Of a DNA stretch of 64,000 bases, positions 50,456 to 60,177 are shown one piece after another (position 1 is the first letter of the stretch; every line of letters starts with the position of its first letter). Below the pieces are notes generated by a model, which saw nothing but the letters and a program-made list of their open reading frames with translations, did not search any database and was not told the DNA's origin. Source of the stretch: JAMXLO01 sp963812505 (GTDB taxonomy: Bacteria > Pseudomonadota > Alphaproteobacteria > Acetobacterales > Acetobacteraceae); contig CAWEVM010000005.1 of the NCBI GenBank assembly GCA_963812505.1, forward strand, positions 124,001 through 188,000, in the 5' to 3' direction. A program made the translations under genes and the position numbers.

Positions 50456-51532
50456 TCAGGCGAGCGTTGCGCGCCAGTAAGGTGGTGGCAGCTCCGGTTT
50501 GACGCCCAGCGCCTGTGCCGCGCGCACCGGCCAGGCCGGGTCCGCCAGCAGCACGCGCGCGACGAACACCAGATCGGCGCGCCCGTTGGCGACGATCTCG
50601 GCTGCGTGGGTCGGCTCGGTAATCAACCCGACCGCGCCGGTGGCGATGCCGGCGTCGCGCCGGATGCGGTCAGCGAATGGTACCTGATAGCCGGGGTGCG
50701 TCGGGATGCGGACATCGGGCGAGACGCCGCCCGATGAGCAATCGATCAGATCCGCGTCGCCACGCGCCGCAAGTTGCCGGCATAGCGAGACGGTGTCGTC
50801 GATCGTGAGACCGCCCGGCAGATAGTCGACGCAGGACAGGCGCACGAACAGCGGCAGGTCAGCAGGCCATTCGCTGCGCACCGCGTTCAGCGTCTCCAAT
50901 AGGAAACGACTGCGTCCTGCGAGATCGCCGCCGTAGCCGTCATTGCGATGATTGGTGATTGGCGAAAGGAACGAGTGCAGCAGGTAGCCGTGCGCGGCGT
51001 GGATCTCCACCACCTGCATGCCGGCCTCACGTGCCATCCGTGCGGCGCTGGCGAATTGCCCGGCGATGTCGGCGATCTCGCCAGCCGTGAGCGCATCGGG
51101 ATCAACCGCCCCAGGATGGAACGCGATCGGGGTGGGGCCGACCGGCACCCAGCCGCCGTCGTGCGGCGCGATCGGCTGGCTGCCTTCCCATGTACGCGTG
51201 GTGCTCGCCTTGCGTCCGGCGTGCGCGAGCTGGATGCCGGGCACCGCACTGCCGCGGCCGATGATCGCCACGAGCCGAGCCAGCAGCGCCTGATGCTGCG
51301 CGTTCCACAGGCCGAGGCAGTGCGGCGTGATGCGGCCGATTGCCGAGACGTGCGTCGCTTCGGTGAACACGATGCCAGCGCCGCCCATCGCCCGTGCGCC
51401 GAGATGCTGCACGTGCCAGTCATCGCCGAGCCCATCGACCGCGGAATACTGGCACATCGGCGACACCACGATGCGGTTGCGCGCGGTGACGGAACGGAAG
51501 CTGATCGGCTCGAACAGAAGCGGCGTTGCCAT
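50456..51532 (-). CDS. Old-yellow-enzyme-type NADH:flavin oxidoreductase (YqjM-like)
   Basis: 358-residue FMN-containing TIM barrel. LLFEPISFRSVTARNRIVVSPMCQYSA contains the FMN-proximal Cys (PMCQYSA), typical of the thermophilic-like/YqjM subclass. Further, QLAHAGRKAS, EIHAAHGYLLHSFLSPITNHR (substrate His pair) and the C-terminal VGLITEPTHAAEIVANGRADLVF. These enzymes reduce activated C=C bonds. The start is the ATG at 51532 preceding the conserved LLFEPI. The gene precedes nothing clearly related, with a VOC gene upstream on the same strand. Confidence 0.9.
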   Translation of the reverse strand: MATPLLFEPISFRSVTARNRIVVSPMCQYSAVDGLGDDWHVQHLGARAMGGAGIVFTEATHVSAIGRITPHCLGLWNAQHQALLARLVAIIGRGSAVPGIQLAHAGRKASTTRTWEGSQPIAPHDGGWVPVGPTPIAFHPGAVDPDALTAGEIADIAGQFASAARMAREAGMQVVEIHAAHGYLLHSFLSPITNHRNDGYGGDLAGRSRFLLETLNAVRSEWPADLPLFVRLSCVDYLPGGLTIDDTVSLCRQLAARGDADLIDCSSGGVSPDVRIPTHPGYQVPFADRIRRDAGIATGAVGLITEPTHAAEIVANGRADLVFVARVLLADPAWPVRAAQALGVKPELPPPYWRATLA

Positions 51533-51591
51533 GCTGGTCACGGTCCTTGCGGCTGCGTCGCGCGCAGTATCGCAGCGAACCGCGCGCGGTG

Positions 51592-52038
51592 TCAGTCCGC
51601 GTCGGGCGCCATGCCCTTCTGGGCCAATTCGCGTCGCGCCTTGTCGGTCTTGTCCAGCTCGAGGCCCATGCCGCGCATGACGTGCGGTGCCTTGGTGAAC
51701 TGGATGTCGCTGTAGGCCACCACCTCGACCCGGTTTCCCCACGGATCGAGGAAATCCAGGAACGGGCCATCAAGCAATTCACCGCCCGCTGCCTTAACGA
51801 GATCGCGCACCGCGCTGCGGTCGTCCACCACCAGGCCGAAATGGCGCGGACTGTCGCGGTGTTCCCTGCTGACCTGCGTCAGGTTGATGAACTGGTCACC
51901 CATGTCGATGAAGGCGTTGGTCTTGCCCTTGCCACGGAGCGTGAAATCGAAAATGCGGCCATAGAAGGCCAGTGCCTCCTCGATGTCGCCGACCTCGATC
52001 GCGACATGGTTCATCCCGACCATCTTGGGCTTGTGCAT
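51592..52038 (-). CDS. VOC-family (glyoxalase-like) protein
   Basis: 148-residue single-domain VOC protein. His in MNHVAIEVGDIEEALAFYG, a second ligand His in SPRHFGLVVDD, and Glu in WGNRVEVVAYSD form a metal triad. It resembles glyoxalase/bleomycin-resistance-like members. The start at 52038 is chosen because of the GGAGGG site. The upstream open frame to 52872 overlaps the aminotransferase gene on the other strand and is a shadow. It is transcribed towards the old yellow enzyme gene. Confidence 0.85.
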   Translation of the reverse strand: MHKPKMVGMNHVAIEVGDIEEALAFYGRIFDFTLRGKGKTNAFIDMGDQFINLTQVSREHRDSPRHFGLVVDDRSAVRDLVKAAGGELLDGPFLDFLDPWGNRVEVVAYSDIQFTKAPHVMRGMGLELDKTDKARRELAQKGMAPDAD

Positions 52039-52167
52039 TGCCGGCCCTCCTGCGCCTGATCTGCCGCTCAGATGGGCGCGGCGGCCTCGGTCTGCCAGGG
52101 GTGCTCCCCTTGCACGTCGCGTCGCCGCCATGCGAGCCTTTGCCCACGCCGACTGGAGGAAACGATC

Positions 52168-53400
52168 ATGAGCGCCGCATTTGATCTCACGTCCCGCTTT
52201 GCCAAGGGACTGCCCGAGCCATCGCCGCGCTTCGGTGGCTTTCCCAAGTACAATTTCGTCGGCGGCCACAATGATCCGGAGCGGATTCCGATCGAGGGAT
52301 TGATCGAGGCAACCGCATCCGTGCTGCGTCGCGAAGGCTCGAAGCTGGCCATGTACAATCTGGCGCAGGGGCCGCAGGGTTTTGTCGGCCTGCGCGAGAT
52401 GGTTGCCGAAAAGCTGAACCGCCACCGCGGCATGAAGATCAGCCGCGACGAAGTGCTGGTCACCACGGGGTCTGGTCAGGGCATCGACATCATCAGCCGC
52501 ATGTTCGTCGATTCCGGCGACACGGTGATCCTGGAGGAGTTCTGCTACGCGGGTGCGATCAATCGCTTCAGGCGCGTCGGCGCCGAAATCATCGGCATTC
52601 CGCTGGACGAGGAGGGGATGCGCCTGGACGTGCTGGCGTCCACGCTGGAAGAACTGAAGCAGAAGGGTGTGACGCCGAAATACATCTACACCATTCCGAC
52701 GATTCAGAACCCGACCGGCAGCATCATGCCGCTGGAGCGGCGCCAGCAGTTGCTGGCACTCGCGCGTCAATACGGCGTGCCGATCTTCGAGGACGAGTGC
52801 TACGCCGATCTGGTCTGGGCGGGTGGCGCGCCGCCGTCGCTGTATGCGATGGACCCGAAGCAGGTCGTGCATATCGGCTCGTTCTCCAAGACGCTCGCTC
52901 CGGCGTTGCGCGTCGGCTATGCGGTTTCGGAGTGGCCGGTGCTGTCACGCATGATCGCGTGCAAACCTGACAGCGGCACCGGCGCGCTCGATCAGATGAT
53001 CGTCGCGGAGTATTTCTCGAAATACTTCGACAAGCATGTCGGCGCGCTGACCGGTGTGCTGAAGGAGAAGCTCGACACCATGGTGGAGGCGGTGGAGCGC
53101 GAGTTCGGCACGACCGCCGATTTGTGGAAGCCGCAGGGCGGCATCTTCCTGTGGCTGAAGCTGCCGGACAGCGTCGACGTCCGCAAGCTGGTGAAGCCGG
53201 CGGGCGATGCCGGCATCCTGTTCAATCCGGGGCCTGAGTGGGTGTGCAATCCGGAGCCGGCGAAGTCGTATATGCGTCTGTGTTTCGCGCTGCCGTCGAA
53301 GGACGTGATCCGCGAGGGTGTCGCGGCACTGGCACAGGTCTGCTACGAGCAGACCGGCATTCCGGTGCGCAGCGACAATGTCCAGCGCCGGTCGGCCTGA
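52168..53400 (+). CDS. PLP-dependent aminotransferase (LysN/2-aminoadipate-type, fold I)
   Basis: 410 residues. The fold-type I elements are MYNLAQGPQGFVGLREMVAEKL, TTGSGQGIDIISRMFVDSGD, YTIPTIQNPTGSIM (Asn), FEDECYADLVW (Asp), and HIGSFSKTLAPALRVGY with the Schiff-base lysine in SFSKTLAP. This is the aminotransferase subgroup related to 2-aminoadipate transaminase and to the C-terminal domain of MocR regulators. It is three bases upstream of the 2Fe-2S subunit of a molybdenum hydroxylase, suggesting that the two genes share a transcript and perhaps a pathway on nitrogenous compounds. Confidence 0.88.
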   Translation: MSAAFDLTSRFAKGLPEPSPRFGGFPKYNFVGGHNDPERIPIEGLIEATASVLRREGSKLAMYNLAQGPQGFVGLREMVAEKLNRHRGMKISRDEVLVTTGSGQGIDIISRMFVDSGDTVILEEFCYAGAINRFRRVGAEIIGIPLDEEGMRLDVLASTLEELKQKGVTPKYIYTIPTIQNPTGSIMPLERRQQLLALARQYGVPIFEDECYADLVWAGGAPPSLYAMDPKQVVHIGSFSKTLAPALRVGYAVSEWPVLSRMIACKPDSGTGALDQMIVAEYFSKYFDKHVGALTGVLKEKLDTMVEAVEREFGTTADLWKPQGGIFLWLKLPDSVDVRKLVKPAGDAGILFNPGPEWVCNPEPAKSYMRLCFALPSKDVIREGVAALAQVCYEQTGIPVRSDNVQRRSA

Positions 53401-53403
53401 GCC

Positions 53404-53886
53404 ATGGAGCAGGATATCGCGCTGACGGTGAACGGCCGGTCGGTGCGCGTATCGGCGATCGAGACGACTCCGCTGCTCGATGTGCTGCGGAATCAGCTCG
53501 ATCTGAAAGGGGCGCGCTACGGTTGCGGCCTAGAGCAGTGCGGCAGTTGCATGGTGCTGCTCGACGGCGAGCCGATCTACGCGTGTTCGCGCGAGGTCGG
53601 CACCGTCGTGGGTCGCAGCGTCATCACGATCGAGGGGCTGGGCACCGCGGTGCAGCCGCATCCGCTGCAGCAGGCATTCCTCGACGAGCAGGCGGGGCAG
53701 TGCGGCTACTGTCTGTCCGGCATTGTGATCAGCGCCAAGGCTCTGCTTGATCGCAATCCGACGCCGACGCGCGCTGACATCGCGGCGGCATTGGACAAGA
53801 ACCTCTGTCGCTGCGGTGCGCACCCACGAATCCTGCGCGCGGTGGAGAAGGCCGCCGCCATGCTGCGGGGAGGACAGGGCGCATGA
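53404..53886 (+). CDS. (2Fe-2S)-binding subunit of a molybdenum hydroxylase
   Basis: 160 residues with the two-cluster plan of xanthine-oxidase-family small subunits. Plant-type ferredoxin cysteines lie in YGCGLEQCGSCMVLLDG and YACSREVG. The second domain has GQCGYCLSG and NLCRCGAHPRILRAV. The C-terminal CRCG residues bind the cluster next to the Mo cofactor. It overlaps the large subunit by 4 bases (ATGA, 53883-53886), so the two are made as a complex. No medium FAD subunit is present, as in the two-subunit isoquinoline-oxidoreductase/aldehyde-type enzymes. Confidence 0.92.
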   Translation: MEQDIALTVNGRSVRVSAIETTPLLDVLRNQLDLKGARYGCGLEQCGSCMVLLDGEPIYACSREVGTVVGRSVITIEGLGTAVQPHPLQQAFLDEQAGQCGYCLSGIVISAKALLDRNPTPTRADIAAALDKNLCRCGAHPRILRAVEKAAAMLRGGQGA

Positions 53887-55991
53887 GCGATTCGCTGCCA
53901 CTGTCGGTCCAGAACAACCGCCGGATGGAACAGTGGCTTCGCTTCGAACCGGATCGCACGGTGCGCCTTGCGGTCGGCAAGGTGGAGCTGGGCCAGGGCA
54001 ACGTCACCGCACTCGCGCAGATTGCCGCCGATGAACTGGACGTGGCGCCGGAGCGCATCGCGGTGCTCTCGGGTGACACCGAGGAAGCGCCGGACGAAGG
54101 CCAGACCACGGGCAGCCAGTCGATCGAGGTATCCGGTCGGTCCGTGCGGCTGGTTTCGGCGGAGCTGCGCGCGCGTATTCTGGATCGCCTGGCACAACGG
54201 CTGAATTGCAGCCCAACGGAACTGACGGTGGAGAATGGCGTGTTCCGCCGCGGCGATGCACCGACCGGGCATGACTACTGGAATTTCGCGACCGCCGAGG
54301 ACTTTTCGCGCGACATCGAGGGCAACGCGACGCCGAAGCCTCATACGGCGTATCGCTACGTTGGCCAGCCGCTACCGCGGCGTGATCTGCCGGCGAAGCT
54401 GTCGGGCAGCGGGTTCATTCACGACATGACGCGACCTGACATGCTGCACGCGCGCATTCTGCGCCAGCCGTGTCGCGGCGCGCATCTTGCTTCGCTGGAC
54501 GAGGCGGGGTTGCGGCGCGCGGAACGCGGCGCATTCCGCGTGGTGCGGGTGGGCGACTTTGTCGCATTCGTCGGCGACGATGAGGTGGTGGTGCAGCGTG
54601 CCGCCGCGGCCGCGCCGCTGCACGCGAAGTGGGACAATGTGCCGGGCATCACGTCCGATCAGCAGGAGGCGGCGTGGCTGGTGGGGCAGCCATCCAATGA
54701 CCGCGTGCTGGGCGACGCGCTGCCGGCGGCCGAGACCGCGAATGTCGCGACAGCAAGCTACTCGCGTCCCTATGTCGCGCATGCCTCGATGGGACCGTCC
54801 TGTGCGCTGGCCGAATATCGCAACGGCCAGCTGTCGGTGTGGTCGCACACGCAAGGGGTCTATCCGCTGCGCACGGCGCTCGCCAGCGTATTGGGCATCG
54901 CGCAGGACACGATAACGGTACGGCATGCGCATGGCGCGGGCTGTTATGGGCACAACGGCGCGGACGACGCCGCGGTGGATGCGGCGGTGATCGCGATGCA
55001 GATCCCCGACCACTGTATCCGCGTTCAGTGGCGCCGCGAGGAGGAATTCGGTTTCGAACCCGTCGGCCCGGCAATGCACATCACGCTGCGTGCCGCGCTG
55101 GACGAGACGGGAAAACCCGTGGACTGGACTGCGGATATTTGGTCGCCGACGCATGTGCAGCGGCCGAGCAGCGGCGGCAACCTGCTGACCCATGAGGCGC
55201 TGCCGACACCGCCGCCGGAACCGCGACCGACCGATCCGCCGGAAGCCAATGGCGGTGGCGGCACGCGCAACGCGTTCCCGCTGTATGACTTCGCGGCAAG
55301 GCGGGTGGTGCACCATCTGGTCCTGCGCGCGCCGGTTCGAACGTCGGCGCTGCGCGGTCTCGGTGCGTTGCCGAACGTGTTCGCGATCGAGTGCTTCATG
55401 GACGAGTTGGCGGAGCGAGCAGGCGTCGATCCGGTGGAATACCGGCTGTCAGTGCTGTCCGATTCACGCGCTCGGCGGTTGGTGGAGAATATCGCACAGC
55501 GTTGCGATTGGTCATCGCGTGGGCCGGCAGGCAGCGGGCGCGGGCTGGGTCTTGGCTGGGCGCAATACAAGAACCGCGCCGCCTATTGCGCTGTCGCCGT
55601 GGAGCTCGATGTCGATCAGGAGGTACGGCTGCGCCGCATCTGGTGCACCGCCGATGCGGGGCTGGTGATCAATCCAGATGGCGCGCGCAATCAGCTTGAG
55701 GGCGGCATCGTGCAGGCGGCAAGTATGGTGCTGAAGGAACAGGTACGGATGGAAGGCGACGGGATCACGTCGCTCGACTGGGCGGGCTATCCGATCCTGG
55801 GATTTTCGGAAGTGCCGGAGATCGACACTGAGATCATCCACGCACCGGACCTGCCGACGCTGGGCATGGGCGAATGTTCGTTCGGTCCGACCGCGGCCGC
55901 GATCGGCAACGCGGTGGCACACGCGCTGGGCGCGCGCATCCGGGACATGCCGTTCACCCGCGAGCGGATCGCGGCCGCGCTGTTGAGGTAG
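53883..55991 (+). CDS. Molybdopterin-binding large subunit (IorB-like xanthine dehydrogenase family)
   Basis: A 702-residue Mo-hydroxylase subunit. It starts with VGKVELGQGNVTALAQIAADEL, then PDEGQTTGSQSIEVSGRSV, the FIHDMTRPDMLHARI domain, GVYPLRTALASVLGI, AHGAGCYGHNGADDAAVDAA, and a C-terminal segment TLGMGECSFGPTAAAIGNAV whose GxGE motif is the catalytic Glu region. Length and absence of a FAD subunit fit the isoquinoline 1-oxidoreductase-like (IorB) branch, in which membrane or cytochrome acceptors are used. The substrate is not predictable. The stop is followed by a G-rich stretch before the convergent binding-protein gene. Confidence 0.92.
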   Translation: MSDSLPLSVQNNRRMEQWLRFEPDRTVRLAVGKVELGQGNVTALAQIAADELDVAPERIAVLSGDTEEAPDEGQTTGSQSIEVSGRSVRLVSAELRARILDRLAQRLNCSPTELTVENGVFRRGDAPTGHDYWNFATAEDFSRDIEGNATPKPHTAYRYVGQPLPRRDLPAKLSGSGFIHDMTRPDMLHARILRQPCRGAHLASLDEAGLRRAERGAFRVVRVGDFVAFVGDDEVVVQRAAAAAPLHAKWDNVPGITSDQQEAAWLVGQPSNDRVLGDALPAAETANVATASYSRPYVAHASMGPSCALAEYRNGQLSVWSHTQGVYPLRTALASVLGIAQDTITVRHAHGAGCYGHNGADDAAVDAAVIAMQIPDHCIRVQWRREEEFGFEPVGPAMHITLRAALDETGKPVDWTADIWSPTHVQRPSSGGNLLTHEALPTPPPEPRPTDPPEANGGGGTRNAFPLYDFAARRVVHHLVLRAPVRTSALRGLGALPNVFAIECFMDELAERAGVDPVEYRLSVLSDSRARRLVENIAQRCDWSSRGPAGSGRGLGLGWAQYKNRAAYCAVAVELDVDQEVRLRRIWCTADAGLVINPDGARNQLEGGIVQAASMVLKEQVRMEGDGITSLDWAGYPILGFSEVPEIDTEIIHAPDLPTLGMGECSFGPTAAAIGNAVAHALGARIRDMPFTRERIAAALLR

Positions 55992-56016
55992 CTGGCGGTA
56001 TGGTTAGGGGGAGGGG

Positions 56017-57240
56017 CTACGCCTTCACCAGGGGGCAGCCGCCTTCGGCGAGCGGGCGCCATGCCTGGTCCGGTGGGATCGTGACGACTTCCTTGCAGTA
56101 ATCATAAGGATATTTCGACTCGGCCACCGGTTTGACCTGCCAGAGATGCATCACGTGCATCACCCGGCCATCCTCTCGAATCTGCACATTCGTGTTGTAC
56201 ATGTCATTGACCGGCGTCGCCTTCATCTTCGCCACCACCGCGTCGGCGTCAGTGGTGCCGGCGGCCTTCACCGACTTCAGCCAGTGCGTCGCCGCGCAGT
56301 AGTTCGCGGCGTGCAACAGGCCGGGAACCATGCCGTTCATTTTGGCACTCCACCGCTTCGACCAGGCGCGCGTCTTGTCGGTCATGTCCCAGTAGAACGA
56401 GTCCGTGTAAACCAACCCCTCGCACGTCTTCTGTCCCAGCGAATGCACGTCGTTGATCGCCATTAGCAGCGTTGCCATGCGCGTGCCGCCCTGCGACAGG
56501 CCGAACTCGGCCGCCTGCTTGATGCAGTTCTGGAGGTCGGTGCCCGCGTTGGCGAAGCCGAACACCTTGGCGCCCGACGCCTTCGCCTGCACCAGGTAGC
56601 TTGAGAAATCCGCAGTACCCAGCGGCGCCTTTACTGCACCGAGCACCTTGCCGCCGGCCGCCTGCACGGCCGCGATCGTGTCGCGTTCCAATGCATAGCC
56701 GAATGCATAGTCGGCGGTGATGAAGAACCAGCTATCGCCACCGGCTTTGGTCAGCGCGGTGCCCGTGCCGTGCGACAGTGCGTAGGTGTCGTAGGCGAAG
56801 TGAATGCCGTACGGCGAGCATTGCTTGCCGGTCATGTCGGACGACGCCGGGCCGGTGATCAGATAAATGCGCTTCTTCTCACGGCAGACCTGCTGAATGG
56901 CGAGCCCCGAGGAAGAAGCGGCGCCATCGGCAAGCACATCGACGCCCTGGTTGTCGATCCATTCGCGTGCCAGCGAACTAGCCACGTCGGGTTTGTTCTG
57001 GTCGTCGCCCTGTAGCACCTCGATCGGCCTGCCGAGTACCGAACCGCCGAAATCCTCGATCGCCAGTTCGACGGCGACGCGGTTGCCGGGTCCACCGACA
57101 TCGCGATACGGGCCACCCATATCGCTGAGCAGTCCGATGCGCACCGGTTTGGATGTGCTCTGCGCGCGGATTATTCCGGGCACGACGAACGGCGCCGCCG
57201 CCAATGTGCCGACCGCGGCGCGCCGGGTGATGTTCAGCAT
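56017..57240 (-). CDS. Branched-chain amino acid-type ABC transporter substrate-binding protein
   Basis: 407-residue periplasmic binding protein (type I fold). A Tat-like or Sec signal (ITRRAAVGTLAAAPFVVPGIIRA, ending before AQS) precedes the mature protein beginning VRIGLLSDMGGPYRD. Later features are VDVLADGAASSSGLAIQQV and LHAANYCAATHWLK. Proteins of this class carry branched-chain amino acids, amides, aromatic acids and related small organic compounds. Permease and ATPase genes are not adjacent. It lies 22 bases after korB on the same strand, so the bound solute may be the precursor of the oxidoreductase substrate. Confidence 0.88.
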   Translation of the reverse strand: MLNITRRAAVGTLAAAPFVVPGIIRAQSTSKPVRIGLLSDMGGPYRDVGGPGNRVAVELAIEDFGGSVLGRPIEVLQGDDQNKPDVASSLAREWIDNQGVDVLADGAASSSGLAIQQVCREKKRIYLITGPASSDMTGKQCSPYGIHFAYDTYALSHGTGTALTKAGGDSWFFITADYAFGYALERDTIAAVQAAGGKVLGAVKAPLGTADFSSYLVQAKASGAKVFGFANAGTDLQNCIKQAAEFGLSQGGTRMATLLMAINDVHSLGQKTCEGLVYTDSFYWDMTDKTRAWSKRWSAKMNGMVPGLLHAANYCAATHWLKSVKAAGTTDADAVVAKMKATPVNDMYNTNVQIREDGRVMHVMHLWQVKPVAESKYPYDYCKEVVTIPPDQAWRPLAEGGCPLVKA

Positions 57241-57262
57241 TATGGATCTTTCGCCAGAGGGC

Positions 57263-58318
57263 TCAGCGGAGCGACGCGTTCAATTTCTCCAGCGCGGCCG
57301 AACCCGGGCACAGTGCCGCTTCGTCCATTTCATTGAACGGCACCGCCACCGTGTTCATGTGCCTGTGCAGGTCCACCGGATCCGGATCGACATACAGCAG
57401 ACCGGTGACGATTTCGCCTGCCGCGTGGCGTTCCTGGAGGTAGGTCATCGCGGCGATGCGGTCATGCACGTCGTAATCGTTGGCGAGCTTGCGCAGACGC
57501 AGGATCGAGCCGTCATGCTGCTTCACCATCTCCACCGTGCCGGCGGCGTATTCCACCGTGATCTCCTCGCGTCCGGTGATCACGTCGAGGTAGTTCACCG
57601 CTAGATTATGCTCGCGCACATAGTCGAAGCTGGTGTGCGAGCCTTCGTGGTTGTTGAACGCGACGCAAGGCGAGATGCAATCGATGAACGCGGCGCCCTG
57701 GTGCTTCAGCGCGGCCTCGATCAGCGGAATGAGCTGGTCCTTGTCGCCGGAAAAGCTGCGCGCAACAAAGGTGGCGCCGAGTTGCAGCGCCATGCCGACC
57801 AGGTCGATTGCCGAATCGGTGTTCTCGACGCCTCGCCGGCTCTTGGCGCCGCGATCCGAGGTGGCGGAGAACTGCCCCTTGGTCAGACCGTACACGCCGT
57901 TGTTCTCGACGATATAGGTCATGTTCACGCCGCGCCGCATGATGTGCGCGAACTGGCCGATGCCGATCGAAGCGCTGTCGCCGTCGCCGGATACGCCCAG
58001 ATAGATCAGGTCGCGGTTTGCCAGGTTGGCACCGGTGAGCACCGACGGCATGCGTCCATGCACTGAGTTGAAGCCATGAGATGCGCCGAGAAAGTAGGTC
58101 GGCGTCTTGGACGAGCAGCCGATGCCGGAGAGCTTGGCGATGCGATGCGGCGGCAGGTCCAGGTTGAAGCAGGCACGCACGATTGCACCGCTGATCGAAT
58201 CGTGGCCGCAGCCTGCGCACAGCGTGGAGATCGCCCCCTCGTAGTCGCGCCGTGTGTAGCCGAGGGAGTTCTTCGGCAACTCTGGATGGTGCAGCTTGGG
58301 CTTGGGGATGAAGGTCAT
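57263..58318 (-). CDS. korB: 2-oxoacid:ferredoxin oxidoreductase subunit beta
   Basis: 351-residue thiamine-diphosphate subunit. The cysteine motif CAGCGHDSIS and GIGCSSKTPTYF bind the 4Fe-4S cluster, while VSGDGDSASIGIGQFAHI and IVENNGVYGLTKGQFSAT form the TPP/Mg site. It works with KorA in oxidative decarboxylation of 2-oxoglutarate or another 2-oxoacid. The start ATG overlaps the korA stop (ATGA, 58315-58318). The C-terminal half is somewhat longer than the short archaeal versions. Confidence 0.93.
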   Translation of the reverse strand: MTFIPKPKLHHPELPKNSLGYTRRDYEGAISTLCAGCGHDSISGAIVRACFNLDLPPHRIAKLSGIGCSSKTPTYFLGASHGFNSVHGRMPSVLTGANLANRDLIYLGVSGDGDSASIGIGQFAHIMRRGVNMTYIVENNGVYGLTKGQFSATSDRGAKSRRGVENTDSAIDLVGMALQLGATFVARSFSGDKDQLIPLIEAALKHQGAAFIDCISPCVAFNNHEGSHTSFDYVREHNLAVNYLDVITGREEITVEYAAGTVEMVKQHDGSILRLRKLANDYDVHDRIAAMTYLQERHAAGEIVTGLLYVDPDPVDLHRHMNTVAVPFNEMDEAALCPGSAALEKLNASLR

Positions 58319-60177
58319 GGCACGGCCTTGCGGAACGGGACAACCTTGAGTTCGCCGACCTTGTCGGCAATCGCATCGGAGATGAAGCGGGCGGTGATCG
58401 GGGTGCCGTCGAAGTGCAGCACGCGTGTCAGCCGCGCGGGGTCGATCTCCAGTTCGTTGATCAGCAGCGTGCGCAACTGCCCATCGCGATTCTGCTCGAC
58501 CACAAAAAGCTGATCGTGTTCGGCGATGAAGTTCTTCACGTCGTTGTGGAACGGGAAGCCGCGCACGCGCAGCAAATCGAGGTGAATGCCGCGCTCCGCC
58601 AGAATCTCATCGGCCTCATCCATCGCTGGACTGGTCGAGCCGAAATAGATCGCGCCCAACCGCGTCGGTTCCTTCGCCGAACGCGCCATCGGGCGCGGCA
58701 CAAGCTGCTTGGCAGTGTCGAACTTCTTCAACAGCCGCAGCATGTTCTCGGCGTAGTCAGGACCTTCCTCGCTATACCGCGCGCGGCGGTCCTTCGAGGT
58801 GCCGCGGGTGAAGAACGCACCACGCGTCGGATGCGTGCCGGGATAGGTGCGATACGGAATGCCGTCGCCGTCCACGTCGAGGTAACGGCCGAAATCCTTG
58901 CCGGCCTCCAACTCCTCGGCGGTCATCACCTTACCACGGTCGAGCTTACGGCTGTCGTCCCAGGTCAACGGTTTGCACAGCCGGTCGTTCATGCCGATCT
59001 CGAGATCGAGCATCATGAAGATCGGCGTCTGAAGGCGGTCCGCCAAGTCGAACGACAGTGCCGCGAACTCGAAGCACTCGTGCGGGTCTTCCGGGAACAG
59101 CAGCACGTGCTTGGTGTCGCCATGCGAGGCGTAGGCGCAGCTTAGAATGTCGGTCTGCTGCGTGCGGGTTGGCATGCCGGTGGAGGGGCCGGCGCGCTGC
59201 ACATCGAAGATCACCGCGGGGATTTCCGCGAAATAGGCCAAGCCCACGAATTCCTGCATCAGCGAGATGCCTGGTCCGGAGGTCGCGGTGAATGCCCGTG
59301 CGCCGTTCCACGCCGCGCCGATCACCATGCCGATCGAGGCTAATTCGTCCTCCGCCTGGACGATGGCGAACTTGTTCTTCTTGGTCTGAGGATCGACCCG
59401 ATACCGGTTGCAGTAACGCGTGAACGCTTCGGCCAGCGAGGATGACGGCGTGATCGGATACCACGCGCAAACCGTGGCGCCGCCATAGACCGCGCCGAGC
59501 GCGGCGGCGGCGTTGCCTTCGATGAAGATGCGATCGCCCACGGTTTTGGCGCGCCGCAATGTCAGCCCGATCGGGCACTCCAGGTTGGCGAGCGCCCAGT
59601 CGCGGCCCATGTGCAGCGCCTGCACGTTCGCCGCCACCAGCTTGTCGCGGCCACGGAACTGCTCGCCCAGCAGCTTCTCTATTTCGGCCACATCCATCTG
59701 GAGCAGCGCCGACAGTGCGCCGAGATACACGATGTTCTTGAACAACTGGCGCTGCCGCAATTCGGTGTACGCCTTGTTGGTGATCTCGGTGAGCGGCACG
59801 CCGATGATGACGATGTCGTCGCGGAACCGCGACGGCGGCATCGGCTTGGTGTTGTCGTAGAACAGGTAGCCGCCCGGCACGATGGATGCGATGTCCTGCG
59901 TCCACGTCTGCGGATTCATCGCCACCATCAGGTCCACGCCGCCGCCGCGCGCGCCGAGATAGCCGGCCTCGGACACGCGGACCTCGTACCAGGTCGGCAG
60001 ACCCTGGATGTTGCTGGGAAAAATGTTTCGGGGGGTCACCGGCACGCCCATGCGCAGGATCGATTTCGCGAACAGCGTGTTGGCGCTGGCCGACCCCGAT
60101 CCGTTGACGTTGGCGAACCTGACGACGAAGTCGTTGACGCGCTGGAGACCGGTTACGCGTTCTGTAAGCTGCAACAT
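58315..60177 (-). CDS. korA: 2-oxoacid:acceptor oxidoreductase subunit alpha, fused gamma-alpha
   Basis: 620 residues. The N-terminal 190 or so residues are a gamma domain (VNDFVVRFANVNGSGSASAN, GARGGGVDLMVAMNP, IIGVPLTEITNKAY). The rest is the pyrimidine-binding alpha domain with EGNAAAALGAVYGGATVCAW, YPITPSSSLAEAF, TATSGPGISLMQEFVGL and the C-terminal VVEQNRDGQLRTLL. No ferredoxin domain is included, so electrons go to a separate partner. The ATG at 60177 starts within the 3' end of the GltD-like gene, a 25-base overlap, and is preceded by GGAG. Confidence 0.92.
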   Translation of the reverse strand: MLQLTERVTGLQRVNDFVVRFANVNGSGSASANTLFAKSILRMGVPVTPRNIFPSNIQGLPTWYEVRVSEAGYLGARGGGVDLMVAMNPQTWTQDIASIVPGGYLFYDNTKPMPPSRFRDDIVIIGVPLTEITNKAYTELRQRQLFKNIVYLGALSALLQMDVAEIEKLLGEQFRGRDKLVAANVQALHMGRDWALANLECPIGLTLRRAKTVGDRIFIEGNAAAALGAVYGGATVCAWYPITPSSSLAEAFTRYCNRYRVDPQTKKNKFAIVQAEDELASIGMVIGAAWNGARAFTATSGPGISLMQEFVGLAYFAEIPAVIFDVQRAGPSTGMPTRTQQTDILSCAYASHGDTKHVLLFPEDPHECFEFAALSFDLADRLQTPIFMMLDLEIGMNDRLCKPLTWDDSRKLDRGKVMTAEELEAGKDFGRYLDVDGDGIPYRTYPGTHPTRGAFFTRGTSKDRRARYSEEGPDYAENMLRLLKKFDTAKQLVPRPMARSAKEPTRLGAIYFGSTSPAMDEADEILAERGIHLDLLRVRGFPFHNDVKNFIAEHDQLFVVEQNRDGQLRTLLINELEIDPARLTRVLHFDGTPITARFISDAIADKVGELKVVPFRKAVP

